Source: an uncultured Lachnoclostridium sp. (lineage in GTDB: Bacteria; Bacillota; Clostridia; Lachnospirales; Lachnospiraceae). From it: DNA of 64,000 bases. How positions within the stretch are numbered: the first letter of the stretch is position 1; each line of letters begins with the position of its first letter. Of the stretch, positions 8,693 to 17,460 are shown piece after piece. The notes beneath the pieces are model-generated. The model did no database searches, had not been told where the DNA came from, and saw only the letters and a program-made list of their open reading frames with translations. Location of the stretch: the NCBI GenBank assembly GCA_944381625.1, contig CALWLW010000007.1, positions 64,001 through 128,000 on the forward strand, given 5' to 3'. The translations under genes and the position numbers were made by a program.

Positions 8693-10245
8693 TTTTGTTC
8701 CCCCGTTTCCTCTGCCTTGTAGGTGCTGGCGAGCAGCATGATCCTTTCTTCCTGTATTTCATTTCCTTCCAGAATTCCGGAATTGTGGCCCTCGCACATG
8801 ACCATGATGCGGTCCGACATGCCCATAAGTTCCGGCATCTCGGAGCTGATCATAACAACGCACTTTCCTTCCCTGGCCATTTCTTCCATCAATTCATAGA
8901 TCTCATATTTGGCCCCCACGTCAATTCCGCGTGTGGGTTCGTCCAGGATCAGGATATCCGGTTCTGACAGCAGCCATCTTCCCAGAAGGACCTTCTGCTG
9001 ATTGCCTCCGGACAGCGTCTGGATCTGCGTCTTCAAGGACGGCGTTTTTACAGAAAGCTTATCCACATATTTCTGCGCGTCCTGATTCCTTTTCGCATAA
9101 TCGATGAACGGCAGGCCCTTTTTCCTGTATCTGCCCGGATTCACATTCTGTTCCACCACCAGCGTATTGTCCGCGATGGACGCCGGACCGATATTTCCGG
9201 TTTTTCTCCGGTCCTCCGTGAGCAGCGCCATTTTATTCCTGACTGCATCCAGCGGACGGCGGATATGCACTTCCTTGCCATTGATGAAGATCTTGCCTGC
9301 CTCAATACTCCTCAGGCCGAAGATCGCTTCCATCAGTTCGCTTCTCTGGGAACCTACCAGCCCGCCAATGCCAAAGATCTCTCCTTTTCTCACAGAGAAG
9401 CTGACGTTCTGGAAGGAGTGCGGGTTGGGACTGCAAAGGCCCTCCGCCCGGAAAAGCTCCTCGTTCGACGGCTTATGGGTTCTGGGCGGAAAACGGTCGT
9501 TCATCTCCCGTCCCACCATCCGGCTGACGATGGTATCTGTGGTCATATCCTTTGCGGGCCATGTCCCCACAAGCTGTCCGTCCCTCATGATCGTGATCTC
9601 GTCCGAGATCTGGAGAATCTCGTCGATCTTGTGGGAGATATAAATAATCGCCACGTTTTCTTCTTTTAACTGTTTAATGATCCTAAAAAGGATCTCCGTC
9701 TCCGTCTCGGTCAGGGAAGACGTGGGTTCGTCCATGATAATAATCTTGGCTCCGAAAGAGACGGCCCGCGCAATCTCAATCAGCTGACAGTAGGAAGTGG
9801 ACAGTTCGCCCACCTTCTGTTTGGGATCAATGTCCAGCCCCAGCCGGTCAAAAACCTTCTGCGACTCATTCACCAGCCTGTCCTTGTCCACCCAGCGGAT
9901 ACCCGCCGCTTTTTTATACGGGATTCTCCCCAGGAAAATATTCTCCGCCGCCGTCTGCGGCCTCACCGGGTGCAGTTCCTGATGGATCATGGAAATTCCC
10001 AGATCCATGGCCATCCTGGGATTGTGAATCTGAACCTCATCTCCATTGACCCGGATACTGCCCTCATCAGGACTGTATATCCCATAGATACACTTCATCA
10101 GGGTGGATTTTCCGGCTCCGTTTTCCCCCATCAGGGCATGCACCGTACCGGGCCTCACCCGCAGCGATACCTTGTCCAGTGCCTTCACTCCGGGGAAGGT
10201 CTTGGTGATATCCGCCGCTTCCAACACATATTTTAAATCACTCAT
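8689..10245 (-). CDS. mglA: Sugar ABC transporter ATP-binding protein (two ATPase domains)
   Basis: A 518-residue duplicated ATPase of the monosaccharide importer class. The first domain has Walker A GENGAGKST near residue 40 and Walker B IIMDEPTSSL. The second has the signature LSGGNQQK and Walker B LILDEPTRGID; its Walker A is degenerate, as usual in this family. The order mglB-mglA-mglC is the standard one. It is separated from mglB by an 86-base gap containing a strong hairpin, which may lower its expression relative to the binding protein. Confidence 0.93.
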   Translation of the reverse strand: MSDLKYVLEAADITKTFPGVKALDKVSLRVRPGTVHALMGENGAGKSTLMKCIYGIYSPDEGSIRVNGDEVQIHNPRMAMDLGISMIHQELHPVRPQTAAENIFLGRIPYKKAAGIRWVDKDRLVNESQKVFDRLGLDIDPKQKVGELSTSYCQLIEIARAVSFGAKIIIMDEPTSSLTETETEILFRIIKQLKEENVAIIYISHKIDEILQISDEITIMRDGQLVGTWPAKDMTTDTIVSRMVGREMNDRFPPRTHKPSNEELFRAEGLCSPNPHSFQNVSFSVRKGEIFGIGGLVGSQRSELMEAIFGLRSIEAGKIFINGKEVHIRRPLDAVRNKMALLTEDRRKTGNIGPASIADNTLVVEQNVNPGRYRKKGLPFIDYAKRNQDAQKYVDKLSVKTPSLKTQIQTLSGGNQQKVLLGRWLLSEPDILILDEPTRGIDVGAKYEIYELMEEMAREGKCVVMISSEMPELMGMSDRIMVMCEGHNSGILEGNEIQEERIMLLASTYKAEETGEQK

Positions 10246-10270
10246 CTGACTTTCTCCTATTTACTGAAAA

Positions 10271-10296
10271 GGATCAGGCTTGAAAAAGCCTGATCC
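10271..10296 (-). terminator. Intercistronic hairpin between mglB and mglA
   Basis: A perfect 10-bp stem GGATCAGGCT/AGCCTGATCC with a six-base loop. On the minus strand it is followed by TTTTC. It is either a partial terminator or an RNA-stability element that gives more MglB than MglA/MglC, as is common in binding-protein operons. Confidence 0.7.
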
Positions 10297-10331
10297 TCCA
10301 TGGCTCATGCTTCACGAAACAACAGGTTGTA

Positions 10332-11531
10332 TCAGAAGTTCGTGTCGTTGATATCGTAGCTTGCCTCATCCACATTGTCTGCTGAGATGGCGATATAGTC
10401 GATCAGGACCTTGTGCCCTTCCACGCTCACGCCGTCCATGCCCATGCTCTCAGTGGTTACTTCTTCTCCATTTTCCAGGAGATACATCACCTTATACACG
10501 GCTTTTGCCAGCTTCACCGGGTTGTTCAGGCTGGTTCCAAGAAGCGTGCCGTTGTTGATTGCTTCGCATCCTGCCACCGTAGCATCCACTCCGACCACCG
10601 GAATGTAGTTGCTGTCGGCGGTGAAATATCCATGAGCCTGCAGAGCCGCGATCGCGCCCAGCGCCTCATCGTCATTGTCCGCCAGGATACAGTCGATATC
10701 GTCGCCGTAGTTGGCGATCAGCGCCTCCACATTGGTCTGAGCCTCCGAACGGGAGAAATTACAAAGTACACCGTTGATGGAATCTCCGCCCTGTACGCCG
10801 GTCACATCGTCACCGCCGATGTTCGTTCCCAGTTCATAACCTGCCGCTTCAATGGTGGCAAGGCTGTAAGAAGAACGGTTAATAGTGTCGCTGAAGGTCT
10901 GCATGCCCTGGAGCAGAATAAAGTCCACTTTGCCGTTTCCATTTCTGTCCCAGTTATCATGGGTGTTAAAGTACTCTACGATGGAATTCCCCATATTTTC
11001 GCCGGACTGCTCAGATACGGATGACACATACCACAGATCCGGATTCGCCTCATACGCCGCGTCAGAAGGGCTGGTTGTATTCGCGAAGATTGGAACAATT
11101 CCGTTCTCCGTACAGGTTGCCGCAATGGTATCAGCCGCCGGATTGTTGATGTTGTTGATCACCAGATATTTGGGCTTCTGTGTGATGAAATTGTTCAGAT
11201 TGTTGTCCTGCGTCGCAATATCGTTCTGGCTGTCCGCGTCTGAGATCTCGATGGTTCCGTCCGCCGCCGCCACATTATTCAGGCACTGGCGCGCGTTTGC
11301 AATAAACGTATCCGCAAAATTGTACCAGATCACGCCGGCCGTGGCGGAAGCCCCGTCGGACGCTGCGGCTTCCCCGCTGTCTGCAGCCTCCTCCGCATCG
11401 GTCGCCTCCTCTGTCTCCGTCTGAGCCGGTTCTGTTCCGGCCGTCTCTTCCGTTCCCTGAGAAGAGCATCCGGTGACCATAGCCGCAATCAGGCCAAGTG
11501 ACAGTAAAACGCTGATGGTTTTTCTTTTCAT
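10332..11531 (-). CDS. mglB: Galactose/glucose-binding lipoprotein of the ABC transporter
   Basis: A 399-residue secreted binding protein. The N-terminus has a lipoprotein signal ending in a VTGC lipobox, followed by a Glu/Ala/Thr-rich linker of about 45 residues. The binding domain contains DRNGNGKVD, which corresponds to the EF-hand-like calcium loop of E. coli galactose-binding protein, and a VVGVDATVAG segment near the C-terminus. These support an MglB-type assignment for galactose/glucose or a close relative. It is the first gene of the operon and has GGGAGG upstream of the ATG. Promoter TTGATA-17-TATAAT lies about 80 bases upstream. Confidence 0.9.
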   Translation of the reverse strand: MKRKTISVLLSLGLIAAMVTGCSSQGTEETAGTEPAQTETEEATDAEEAADSGEAAASDGASATAGVIWYNFADTFIANARQCLNNVAAADGTIEISDADSQNDIATQDNNLNNFITQKPKYLVINNINNPAADTIAATCTENGIVPIFANTTSPSDAAYEANPDLWYVSSVSEQSGENMGNSIVEYFNTHDNWDRNGNGKVDFILLQGMQTFSDTINRSSYSLATIEAAGYELGTNIGGDDVTGVQGGDSINGVLCNFSRSEAQTNVEALIANYGDDIDCILADNDDEALGAIAALQAHGYFTADSNYIPVVGVDATVAGCEAINNGTLLGTSLNNPVKLAKAVYKVMYLLENGEEVTTESMGMDGVSVEGHKVLIDYIAISADNVDEASYDINDTNF

Positions 11532-11612
11532 GTTCTTTTCCTCCCTGCTTTTGCATTTTGTATGGATAGGTATTGGAGCCGATGGGATTCTCTCTCCCCG
11601 GCGCCTAAAAAA

Positions 11613-11641
11613 ATTATATCCTGGGGCATATTTTCTATCAA
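11613..11641 (-). promoter_or_regulatory. Promoter of the mgl-sensor operon
   Basis: On the minus strand, TTGATA (11636-11641) and TATAAT (11613-11618) are separated by 17 bases. The predicted start is about 75 bases upstream of mglB. Confidence 0.75.
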
Positions 11642-11670
11642 TTCAAGATACTTGCCATTGTTTTTAAAAT

Positions 11671-11692
11671 AATTGCGATAAAAATCGTGATT
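11671..11692. promoter_or_regulatory. Dyad upstream of the mgl promoter, candidate regulator site
   Basis: AATTGCGAT (11671-11679) and ATCGTGATT (11684-11692) form an inverted repeat, 7 of 9 positions matching, centred about 75 bases upstream of the predicted mglB start. This is a usual place for an AraC-type activator. Binding by the operon's own YesN-type regulator is inference. Confidence 0.4.
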
Positions 11693-11703
11693 ATAGTCAT
11701 AAA

Positions 11704-11740
11704 AACTGCACTTTCTTGCCAATCGCAAAAAAGTGCAGTT
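11704..11740 (-). terminator. 11-bp hairpin with T-run upstream of mglB
   Basis: AACTGCACTTT (11704-11714) pairs perfectly with AAAGTGCAGTT (11730-11740). On the minus strand it is followed by TTTTATG, so it reads as a terminator facing mglB. It lies upstream of the mapped-looking mglB promoter and could block antisense or read-through transcription from the DUF885 side. Confidence 0.55.
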
Positions 11741-11810
11741 CTTCGTTTGCGTCATATCCCCCTCCCCATCCGCATATACTTTTCTGACAAACTTCCAGGA
11801 GGAGCCGCTT

Positions 11811-13700
11811 ATGTACCGATATCTTTCGGCAGGACTGACCCTACTCTTAACCATACATACTTCTATCTTTTCCGGCTTTTTCCATCTGGGCCGGAATTTT
11901 CAGGACTACGCCATGGAGATTTTCTGCCATGAGCTTTCCTCCGACACGCTGAGCCTTCATTATATGCTGGCAGACCCTTCGTCTTACGGCATACAGACGG
12001 ATGAAGCGTCGTTCGGGGATCTTTCCGCAGAAACCTGGAAGGAACAGCTCCAATGGCTTTCCTCCTGCAGGGAGCGGATCCAGAAATATCTGAATAAAAA
12101 GCTGAATGACGAGGACCGTCTGGCCGCGGAACTGCTGGACTGGTGGGTGGAGGGGCAGATCGCGCTGGACGATTATTATTACTACCAGGAACCGCTGGGA
12201 CCCACGCTGGGAATCCAGGCTCAGCTTCCCATACTGCTGGCCGAGTTCTCTTTCCGGACCCAGGCGGACATCGACCTGTATCTGCAGCTTGTTGGCCGGC
12301 TGCCCGAATATTTTCATCAGATTGCGGTATTTGAAGAAGAAAAAGCAAGCGCGGGACTTTTCATGTCCGACGGCACGCTGGACCGGATACTGGAACAGTG
12401 CTCCGCCGTTATGGAGATCGACAAAACGCATTTTCTGGTGACCACATTTTCCGATCGTCTGGACGCATGCGATTTTCTGGATTCTGATCAGAAGATATCC
12501 TACGAAATACAGAATCTCAATATCCTGACCGAGTATTTTCAGCCGGCCTACCAGCAGCTCTGCCTGGCGCTGGAAGCGCTGCGGGGAAGCGGCACCGGCG
12601 AGGGGGGCCTTTATTATACACCGGAGGGCATCTCTTATTATGAGTATCTGCTGCGGTATTCTGTGGGTACGGACTTAAGCGTTCCCGTGATCCGACGGAT
12701 GCTGGAAGAACAGATCGCCGACGACTATGAAGCCATCCTTTTTGCCATCCATGAAGGCGTAAATGTACTGGATCTGACCAAAACGGTCTCCTCTGCCAGC
12801 TCCGCGGACGAAATCTTAAAGGAACTGGCTGTCCGGATCAAGGACGATTTCCCGGAAGCCCCCGACGCCGCCTGGCAGGTCAAGGAAGTTCCCGAATCCC
12901 TGGAGGACTGGCTCAGCCCCGCCTTCTATATGGTTCCTGCCCTGGATCAGCCGGAGGAAAACAATATCTACATCAATCCCTCCTATGAGCCCGATCACAA
13001 AGAGCTGGTCACTACCCTGGCCCATGAGGGTTATCCTGGGCACTTATATCAGAATTCCTTTGAACGGGAAGGAACCTACGCCCCCATCCGCTCCCTGGTA
13101 TACATCGGCGGCTACACGGAGGGCTGGGGGCTGTACAGCGAATTCTACGCCTACGATTATCTGGGGCTTTCCCGCACGGAGGCGCAGTTTCTGCGGTCCC
13201 TGTCATCACTGAATTACGCCATCTGCGCCACGCTGGACCTGGCGGTCCATACGGAAGGGTGGACTCTGGAAGAATGCTCCCAGTACCTTTCTTCCTTCGG
13301 CGTCACCGATGAAGAACAGATCCAGGCGCTTTATGAAGACATCCTGGAGCAGCCGTCCAACTATCTCAAATATTACCTTGGTTATCTGGAGATCTGCAGA
13401 TTAAAAGAGAGCGCCCTGGCGCTCTCCCCTGAACTTTCCATATCCGATTTTCACGAATGGTTCCTGACCACGGGGCCGGCCCCGTTCCATCTGCTGCAGG
13501 AACGGCTAGACCTGCTGGAAGTATCCGCGGATCTTCTCCAGCGCCCTGGCCAGGATATCCAGCTCCTCTGTGCCCAGGCCGTCCATGACAGTCTGGACCA
13601 TTCTTTTATGGTAAGCGGCGTGACGCCGGTAGACCTTCCTTCCCTTCTCGGTCAGGGAGAGCAGGACAACCCGCTTGTCCTCCGCACTGCGTATACGTGA
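11811..13700 (+). CDS. DUF885 family putative metallohydrolase, secreted or anchored
   Basis: A protein of about 629 residues when started at the ATG at 11811, which has AGGAGGA upstream and gives an N-terminal hydrophobic segment (signal or anchor). The motif LAHEGYPGHLYQ is the zinc-type HExxxxH element of the DUF885 family, and the conserved GPAPFHLL lies near residue 560. The family is annotated as M32-like peptidases or lipoprotein hydrolases; the substrate is unknown. Homology ends around 13520. The last 60 residues are read antisense through marR and look like run-on sequence with no family resemblance. See the finding on the 195-base overlap. Confidence 0.85.
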   Translation: MYRYLSAGLTLLLTIHTSIFSGFFHLGRNFQDYAMEIFCHELSSDTLSLHYMLADPSSYGIQTDEASFGDLSAETWKEQLQWLSSCRERIQKYLNKKLNDEDRLAAELLDWWVEGQIALDDYYYYQEPLGPTLGIQAQLPILLAEFSFRTQADIDLYLQLVGRLPEYFHQIAVFEEEKASAGLFMSDGTLDRILEQCSAVMEIDKTHFLVTTFSDRLDACDFLDSDQKISYEIQNLNILTEYFQPAYQQLCLALEALRGSGTGEGGLYYTPEGISYYEYLLRYSVGTDLSVPVIRRMLEEQIADDYEAILFAIHEGVNVLDLTKTVSSASSADEILKELAVRIKDDFPEAPDAAWQVKEVPESLEDWLSPAFYMVPALDQPEENNIYINPSYEPDHKELVTTLAHEGYPGHLYQNSFEREGTYAPIRSLVYIGGYTEGWGLYSEFYAYDYLGLSRTEAQFLRSLSSLNYAICATLDLAVHTEGWTLEECSQYLSSFGVTDEEQIQALYEDILEQPSNYLKYYLGYLEICRLKESALALSPELSISDFHEWFLTTGPAPFHLLQERLDLLEVSADLLQRPGQDIQLLCAQAVHDSLDHSFMVSGVTPVDLPSLLGQGEQDNPLVLRTAYT

Positions 13701-13940
13701 TACATAACCTTTTTTTACCAGATTGTTAATTGCGGTCGTCAGGGTTCCCACCGTCACGGACATCTTCTTCGCCACCGTGGACATGTTCCTGGGCTCCGCA
13801 ATCCCCACCGCTTCTATAATATGCACATCGTTGATGGATATCTCCTTAAAAGCACCGGTAATCAGTTCCCGGTTCTCCGCATCCATAATCTCATTAAACG
13901 TCATAACCAATAACTGGTTCAACAGCTCTTCCCGGTCCAT
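13506..13940 (-). CDS. MarR family transcriptional regulator
   Basis: A 144-residue winged-helix regulator. The DNA-binding part around residues 45-95 includes MSTVAKKMSVTVGTLTTAI and a wing with RSAEDKRVVLLSLTEKG. The ATG is preceded by AGGAGGTGG. Some clostridial MarR proteins of this size (FabT type) control fatty-acid genes, but no fab gene is adjacent, so the target is unknown. Its 3' end overlaps the convergent DUF885 gene by 195 bases. Confidence 0.9.
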   Translation of the reverse strand: MDREELLNQLLVMTFNEIMDAENRELITGAFKEISINDVHIIEAVGIAEPRNMSTVAKKMSVTVGTLTTAINNLVKKGYVSRIRSAEDKRVVLLSLTEKGRKVYRRHAAYHKRMVQTVMDGLGTEELDILARALEKIRGYFQQV

Positions 13941-13979
13941 GCCCCACCTCCTTTGTACTGAACCGTTTCGTCTGGGGAA

Positions 13980-14008
13980 AGTATAGCATAAAACGCTCCA
14001 GGCTTCAA
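13980..14008 (-). promoter_or_regulatory. Promoter of marR
   Basis: On the minus strand, TTGAAG (14003-14008) and TATACT (13980-13985) have 17-base spacing, about 45 bases upstream of the start codon. The -35 region lies within the loop side of the hairpin at 13991-14027. A near-palindrome GAAACGGTTC just downstream could be an autoregulatory operator. Confidence 0.6.
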
Positions 14009-14035
14009 CGCCATTCCCGGAGCGTTTCTTTGTTT
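13991..14035 (+). terminator. Plus-strand terminator beyond marR
   Basis: AAACGCTCC (13991-13999) pairs with GGAGCGTTT (14019-14027), followed on the plus strand by CTTTGTTTTT. There is no T-run on the minus strand. It therefore terminates transcripts coming from the DUF885 gene after they have passed the whole of marR. Confidence 0.65.
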
Positions 14036-14043
14036 TTGTAACT

Positions 14044-14105
14044 ATTCAGCCGCATCAGCGGCGACAGAGCAGCGTTAACTGCGGGAACCCAGGATGCAAT
14101 GGCTG
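14044..14105. repeat. Dispersed palindromic repeat, copy 1
   Basis: A 62-base element that starts with ATTCAGCC and ends with ATGGCTG. It aligns over its full length with the reverse complement of 37647-37710, with about four of five bases identical, including the core AGAGCAGCGTTA. The preceding GTAACT is also shared at one end of each copy. Confidence 0.7.
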
Positions 14106-14118
14106 CGGCGGCGTGTTC

Positions 14119-14652
14119 TTACGGCGCGCTCATCATCCCTGCCAGCACCACGCTGGCCGCCAGACCGCCGAAGGTGGCGGCCAGCGCTCCCGCCAGCGTC
14201 CAGCGGGTCTTCGTGACTTTAGCAGTCAGAAAGTAGACGCTCATGGTATAGAAGATCGTCTCCGTACAGCCCATCATGATGGAAGCCAGCGTCCCGATAT
14301 AGGAATCTGTCCCATAGGATTTATACACGTCCACCACCATGGAAGAAGCCGCAGAAGAAGAAAACATACGGATCAGGGCCAGCGGGACAAGCTCTGCCGG
14401 AAAATGCATAAGGGACGCCGCCGGCGCCAGAATTCCCGACAGAAGATCCAGAAATCCTGACGCCCGCAGCATCCCCACGGCCACCATCAGCCCCACCAGC
14501 GTGGGCATGATTTTCAATACAATCTTCAGCCCGTCCGCGGCTCCGGCCACAAATTCATCGTACACCTGCACCTTTTCCGCCAGGCCATAGGCGATCAGGT
14601 AAAAGATCACGAACGGAATGATAAAATCCGAGAGAAAATAGAAGAATTTCAA
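14119..14652 (-). CDS. spmB: Spore maturation protein B
   Basis: A 177-residue membrane protein of the nucleoside-recognition (Gate) domain family. It matches SpmB through segments such as KIMPTLVGLMVAVGMLR near residue 48 and MMGCTETIFYTMSVYF near residue 127. In Bacillus, SpmA and SpmB are needed for spore core dehydration. The start is a TTG at 14652 with GGAG eight bases upstream. The usual partner spmA is not adjacent. The 90-base gap to the upstream mutase gene allows co-transcription with it, which would be unusual for a sporulation gene. Confidence 0.92.
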   Translation of the reverse strand: MKFFYFLSDFIIPFVIFYLIAYGLAEKVQVYDEFVAGAADGLKIVLKIMPTLVGLMVAVGMLRASGFLDLLSGILAPAASLMHFPAELVPLALIRMFSSSAASSMVVDVYKSYGTDSYIGTLASIMMGCTETIFYTMSVYFLTAKVTKTRWTLAGALAATFGGLAASVVLAGMMSAP

Positions 14653-14742
14653 GCGTTTCTCTCCGTCTTCCCGTTTTTATCCAGCTTATTCCACGAAGTC
14701 CCATATTATGCCGGCCTGACGATCATTTTCCGCCGGCTGTTT

Positions 14743-16440
14743 TTACCCGTTCAGCCGCTCCTGCAGACTTTTTGCAAGCTGCGTTTCCACAGCCGCCGCT
14801 TCCGCCCTGTCCCCGGCGCTGACGGAGATGTAGGCTTTCAGTTTCGGCTCCGTACCAGACGGCCGGATAACCACAGAGCAGTTGTCCTCCAGCACAAATT
14901 TCAGCACGTCCGATTTGGGCAGCCCATCCAGACCCTCCGCATAATCCAGGCACCGCTCCACCTTCTTAGGGCCGATGGCCGCCAGGCCGGAACGGAAATC
15001 TTTCATAATGCTCTGCATCCTGGCAAACCCGGCAGAGCCCTCGAATTCATAGGAATGCAGGGTGTTCAGGCAGAAACCGTAAGTGCGGTACAGTTCCTCC
15101 AGCTTGTCCAGCAGGCTGATCCCTTTGGTCTTATAATATGCGAACATCTCGCAGATCAGGAAGGCGCCGTCCACTGCGTCCTTGTCCCGCACATAAGAAC
15201 CGCTGAGATACCCGTAGCTTTCCTCAAAGCCGAAAATATAAGAATCCGCCTTTCCCTTCTGCTCCAAAAGTCCGATCTGTTCCCCGATGAACTTAAATCC
15301 GGTCAGCACGTTGACTGTGCGCACGCCATAGTGCGCCGCAATACGCTCCGCCATATCGATGGTCACAATCGTCTTCACAACCACCGGGTCCTCCGGCATC
15401 CTTCCCCCCTCCTGACGGCGGGAGCAGATATAATCCAGCAGGAGCATGCCCGTCTCGTTGCCGGACAGCAGCACATATTCGCCGTCCTGGTTTTTCACGG
15501 CGATCCCCACCCGGTCGCAGTCCGGGTCCGTGGCCAGGAGCAGATCTGCCTGGTACCGCGCCGCATATTCCATCCCCAGCGTCATGGCCTCCCGGATCTC
15601 CGGATTGGGATAGGGACAGGTGGGGAAATTCCCATCCGGCTCTTCCTGCTCTTTTACCACGGTAATATTGGTATACCCGCTCTCTTTCAGCGTGCGGAGC
15701 ACCGGCTTTAAGCCGGTTCCGTTCAGCGGAGAATAGACGATCGCCACGTCCTTGTCCACCGGCGTGTTCTCATCCAGCATGGACTGGCCCTTCACCGCTT
15801 CCACAAACGCCGTATAAATATCCTCGCCTATATAGCGGATAATTCCTTCGTCCACGCCTTGCTGGAAGTCCATACTCCGAACTTCCCGGAAGATATCCAG
15901 CTTCTCGATCTCTCCCAGGATCTCGGCCGCCGCCTCCGTAGTGATCTGGCATCCATCCGCGCCGTAGACCTTATAACCGTTATATTTGGACGGATTATGG
16001 GAGGCCGTCACCATAATCCCCGCCGCGCAGCCCAGCGTCCGCACAGCAAACGACAGGCAGGGGGTGGGCATGAGCTGGGGGTAGATATACACCTGAATGC
16101 CGTTGGCCGCGAAAACGCCGGACGCCACGCGGGCAAACAGATCCGACTTGATGCGGGAATCGTAGCTCACCGCGATCTTCCGGGCCTCCCCTTCATAATG
16201 CTTTTTCACATAGTCCGCAAGCCCCTGGGACGCCTTCGCCACCGTATGCACGTTCATCCGGTTGGTGCCCGCCCCGATCACGCCCCGCAGGCCGCCGGTT
16301 CCGAAAGCCAGATCCCGGTAAAACGCGTCTTCTATCCGGGCTTCGGCACCCTCCATCTCCTGGAGCTCTTTTTCCACATCCGGGTCTTCCTTGGCATACT
16401 CACGCCAGATCCGGTATTGATCCATGATTCTGTCTTCCAT
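14743..16440 (-). CDS. Phosphohexomutase (phosphoglucomutase/phosphomannomutase)
   Basis: A 565-residue alpha-D-phosphohexomutase of the PgcA size class. The catalytic phosphoserine loop is TASHNPSKYNGYK near residue 145, the metal loop is DPDCDRVGI, the sugar-specificity loop is GFEESYGYLSG, and the phosphate-binding RPSGTEPK lies near the C-terminus. It interconverts hexose 1- and 6-phosphates. As the last gene of the gmd-fcl-manC-manA series it most likely supplies mannose-1-phosphate, with glucose phosphates also possible. The start has AGGAGGAG upstream, and the gene follows manA by nine bases. Confidence 0.9.
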   Translation of the reverse strand: MEDRIMDQYRIWREYAKEDPDVEKELQEMEGAEARIEDAFYRDLAFGTGGLRGVIGAGTNRMNVHTVAKASQGLADYVKKHYEGEARKIAVSYDSRIKSDLFARVASGVFAANGIQVYIYPQLMPTPCLSFAVRTLGCAAGIMVTASHNPSKYNGYKVYGADGCQITTEAAAEILGEIEKLDIFREVRSMDFQQGVDEGIIRYIGEDIYTAFVEAVKGQSMLDENTPVDKDVAIVYSPLNGTGLKPVLRTLKESGYTNITVVKEQEEPDGNFPTCPYPNPEIREAMTLGMEYAARYQADLLLATDPDCDRVGIAVKNQDGEYVLLSGNETGMLLLDYICSRRQEGGRMPEDPVVVKTIVTIDMAERIAAHYGVRTVNVLTGFKFIGEQIGLLEQKGKADSYIFGFEESYGYLSGSYVRDKDAVDGAFLICEMFAYYKTKGISLLDKLEELYRTYGFCLNTLHSYEFEGSAGFARMQSIMKDFRSGLAAIGPKKVERCLDYAEGLDGLPKSDVLKFVLEDNCSVVIRPSGTEPKLKAYISVSAGDRAEAAAVETQLAKSLQERLNG

Positions 16441-16449
16441 CTTCTCCTC

Positions 16450-17460
16450 CTAACAGCTCACTTTCAGCATCTGCGCCTTTCCATGTATTTTCAGCGGAAC
16501 GCAGTCCGCCGGCAGGAACAGGCAGTCGCCCTTGAAAAAATTCAGGTATTCCCCATGCTCCTCGAAGAGCACGCCGCATCCTCCGATACACAGCAGCACC
16601 TGGAAAGAATTGCTTCCCGTCTGCACGTCCGCCATCTCCCGGCACCGCTCCGTATTCACCAGCTGCCGCTCCACCTGGAAATATTTACAGCGGCACAAAA
16701 GCTCCGACGCGCAGCCTTTTTTATATCTCAGCACGCGCATGGGCTGGCGTGGTTCCGCGCTCCCATGCAGGTTGGCCACCTCCAGCGCCTTATCGATATG
16801 AAGCTCCCGGCGTTTCCCGTCTCTGTCCACCCGGTTGTAATCGTACATCCGGTAGGTCAGGTTGGAGCTTTCCTGAATCTCCGCGATCAGCGCACCCGCG
16901 CCCACGGCATGCACCATACCCGCTTCAATATAAAACACATCGTCCTTCTGGATGGGAACCTTCTGGAGATATTTTTCCACAGTTCCCGCCTCCAGGCTTC
17001 TTCTCAGCGTCTCTTTCCTGATATCATGATGAAAACCATAGACGAGCCGGGCGCCCTTAGACGCGTCCATCACGTACCACATCTCCGTCTTGCCCAGGGA
17101 ACCGTGCTCATGCTCACGGGCATACTCGTCGTCCGGATGCACCTGTACAGACAGGTCCTGTTTCGCGTCGATGAATTTTATCAGGATCGGCAGTTCTCCT
17201 TCCGTCTGAGGATGCGTGCCCAGATATTCCGGATGCTCCTTCAGCACTTCCGTGAGCAGCTTCCCCGCATGCTGCCCGCTGGCCACCATGCTCGGCCCGT
17301 CCGGATGGGTGGAACACTCCCAGGTCTCGGCCAGCGGCTCCATATCGATCCCTTTGGCAAAATCGTCGTTGAGCCTTCGGCCGCCCCACAGATAATCCTT
17401 TCCCGCCGGTTTCAGCAGAAACGGGCGGTTATACTTCCAGATTGTATTTTTGTTTGTCAT
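16450..17460 (-). CDS. manA: Mannose-6-phosphate isomerase, class I
   Basis: A 336-residue zinc-dependent isomerase converting fructose-6-phosphate and mannose-6-phosphate. The N-terminal KPAGKDYLWGGRRL and the metal-site segment QVHPDDEYAREHE are characteristic, and E and H residues further along (EMWYVMD; IEAGMVHAVGAG) complete the site. The length is typical of short Firmicute forms. The ATG lies 32 bases inside manC and has AAGGAG upstream, so translation is probably coupled. Confidence 0.93.
   Translation of the reverse strand: MTNKNTIWKYNRPFLLKPAGKDYLWGGRRLNDDFAKGIDMEPLAETWECSTHPDGPSMVASGQHAGKLLTEVLKEHPEYLGTHPQTEGELPILIKFIDAKQDLSVQVHPDDEYAREHEHGSLGKTEMWYVMDASKGARLVYGFHHDIRKETLRRSLEAGTVEKYLQKVPIQKDDVFYIEAGMVHAVGAGALIAEIQESSNLTYRMYDYNRVDRDGKRRELHIDKALEVANLHGSAEPRQPMRVLRYKKGCASELLCRCKYFQVERQLVNTERCREMADVQTGSNSFQVLLCIGGCGVLFEEHGEYLNFFKGDCLFLPADCVPLKIHGKAQMLKVSC

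Noticed and set aside
11528-11854. Minus-strand frame upstream of mglB
   Set aside because: It covers the mglB promoter and hairpin, lacks a ribosome binding site and shows no recognisable domain.
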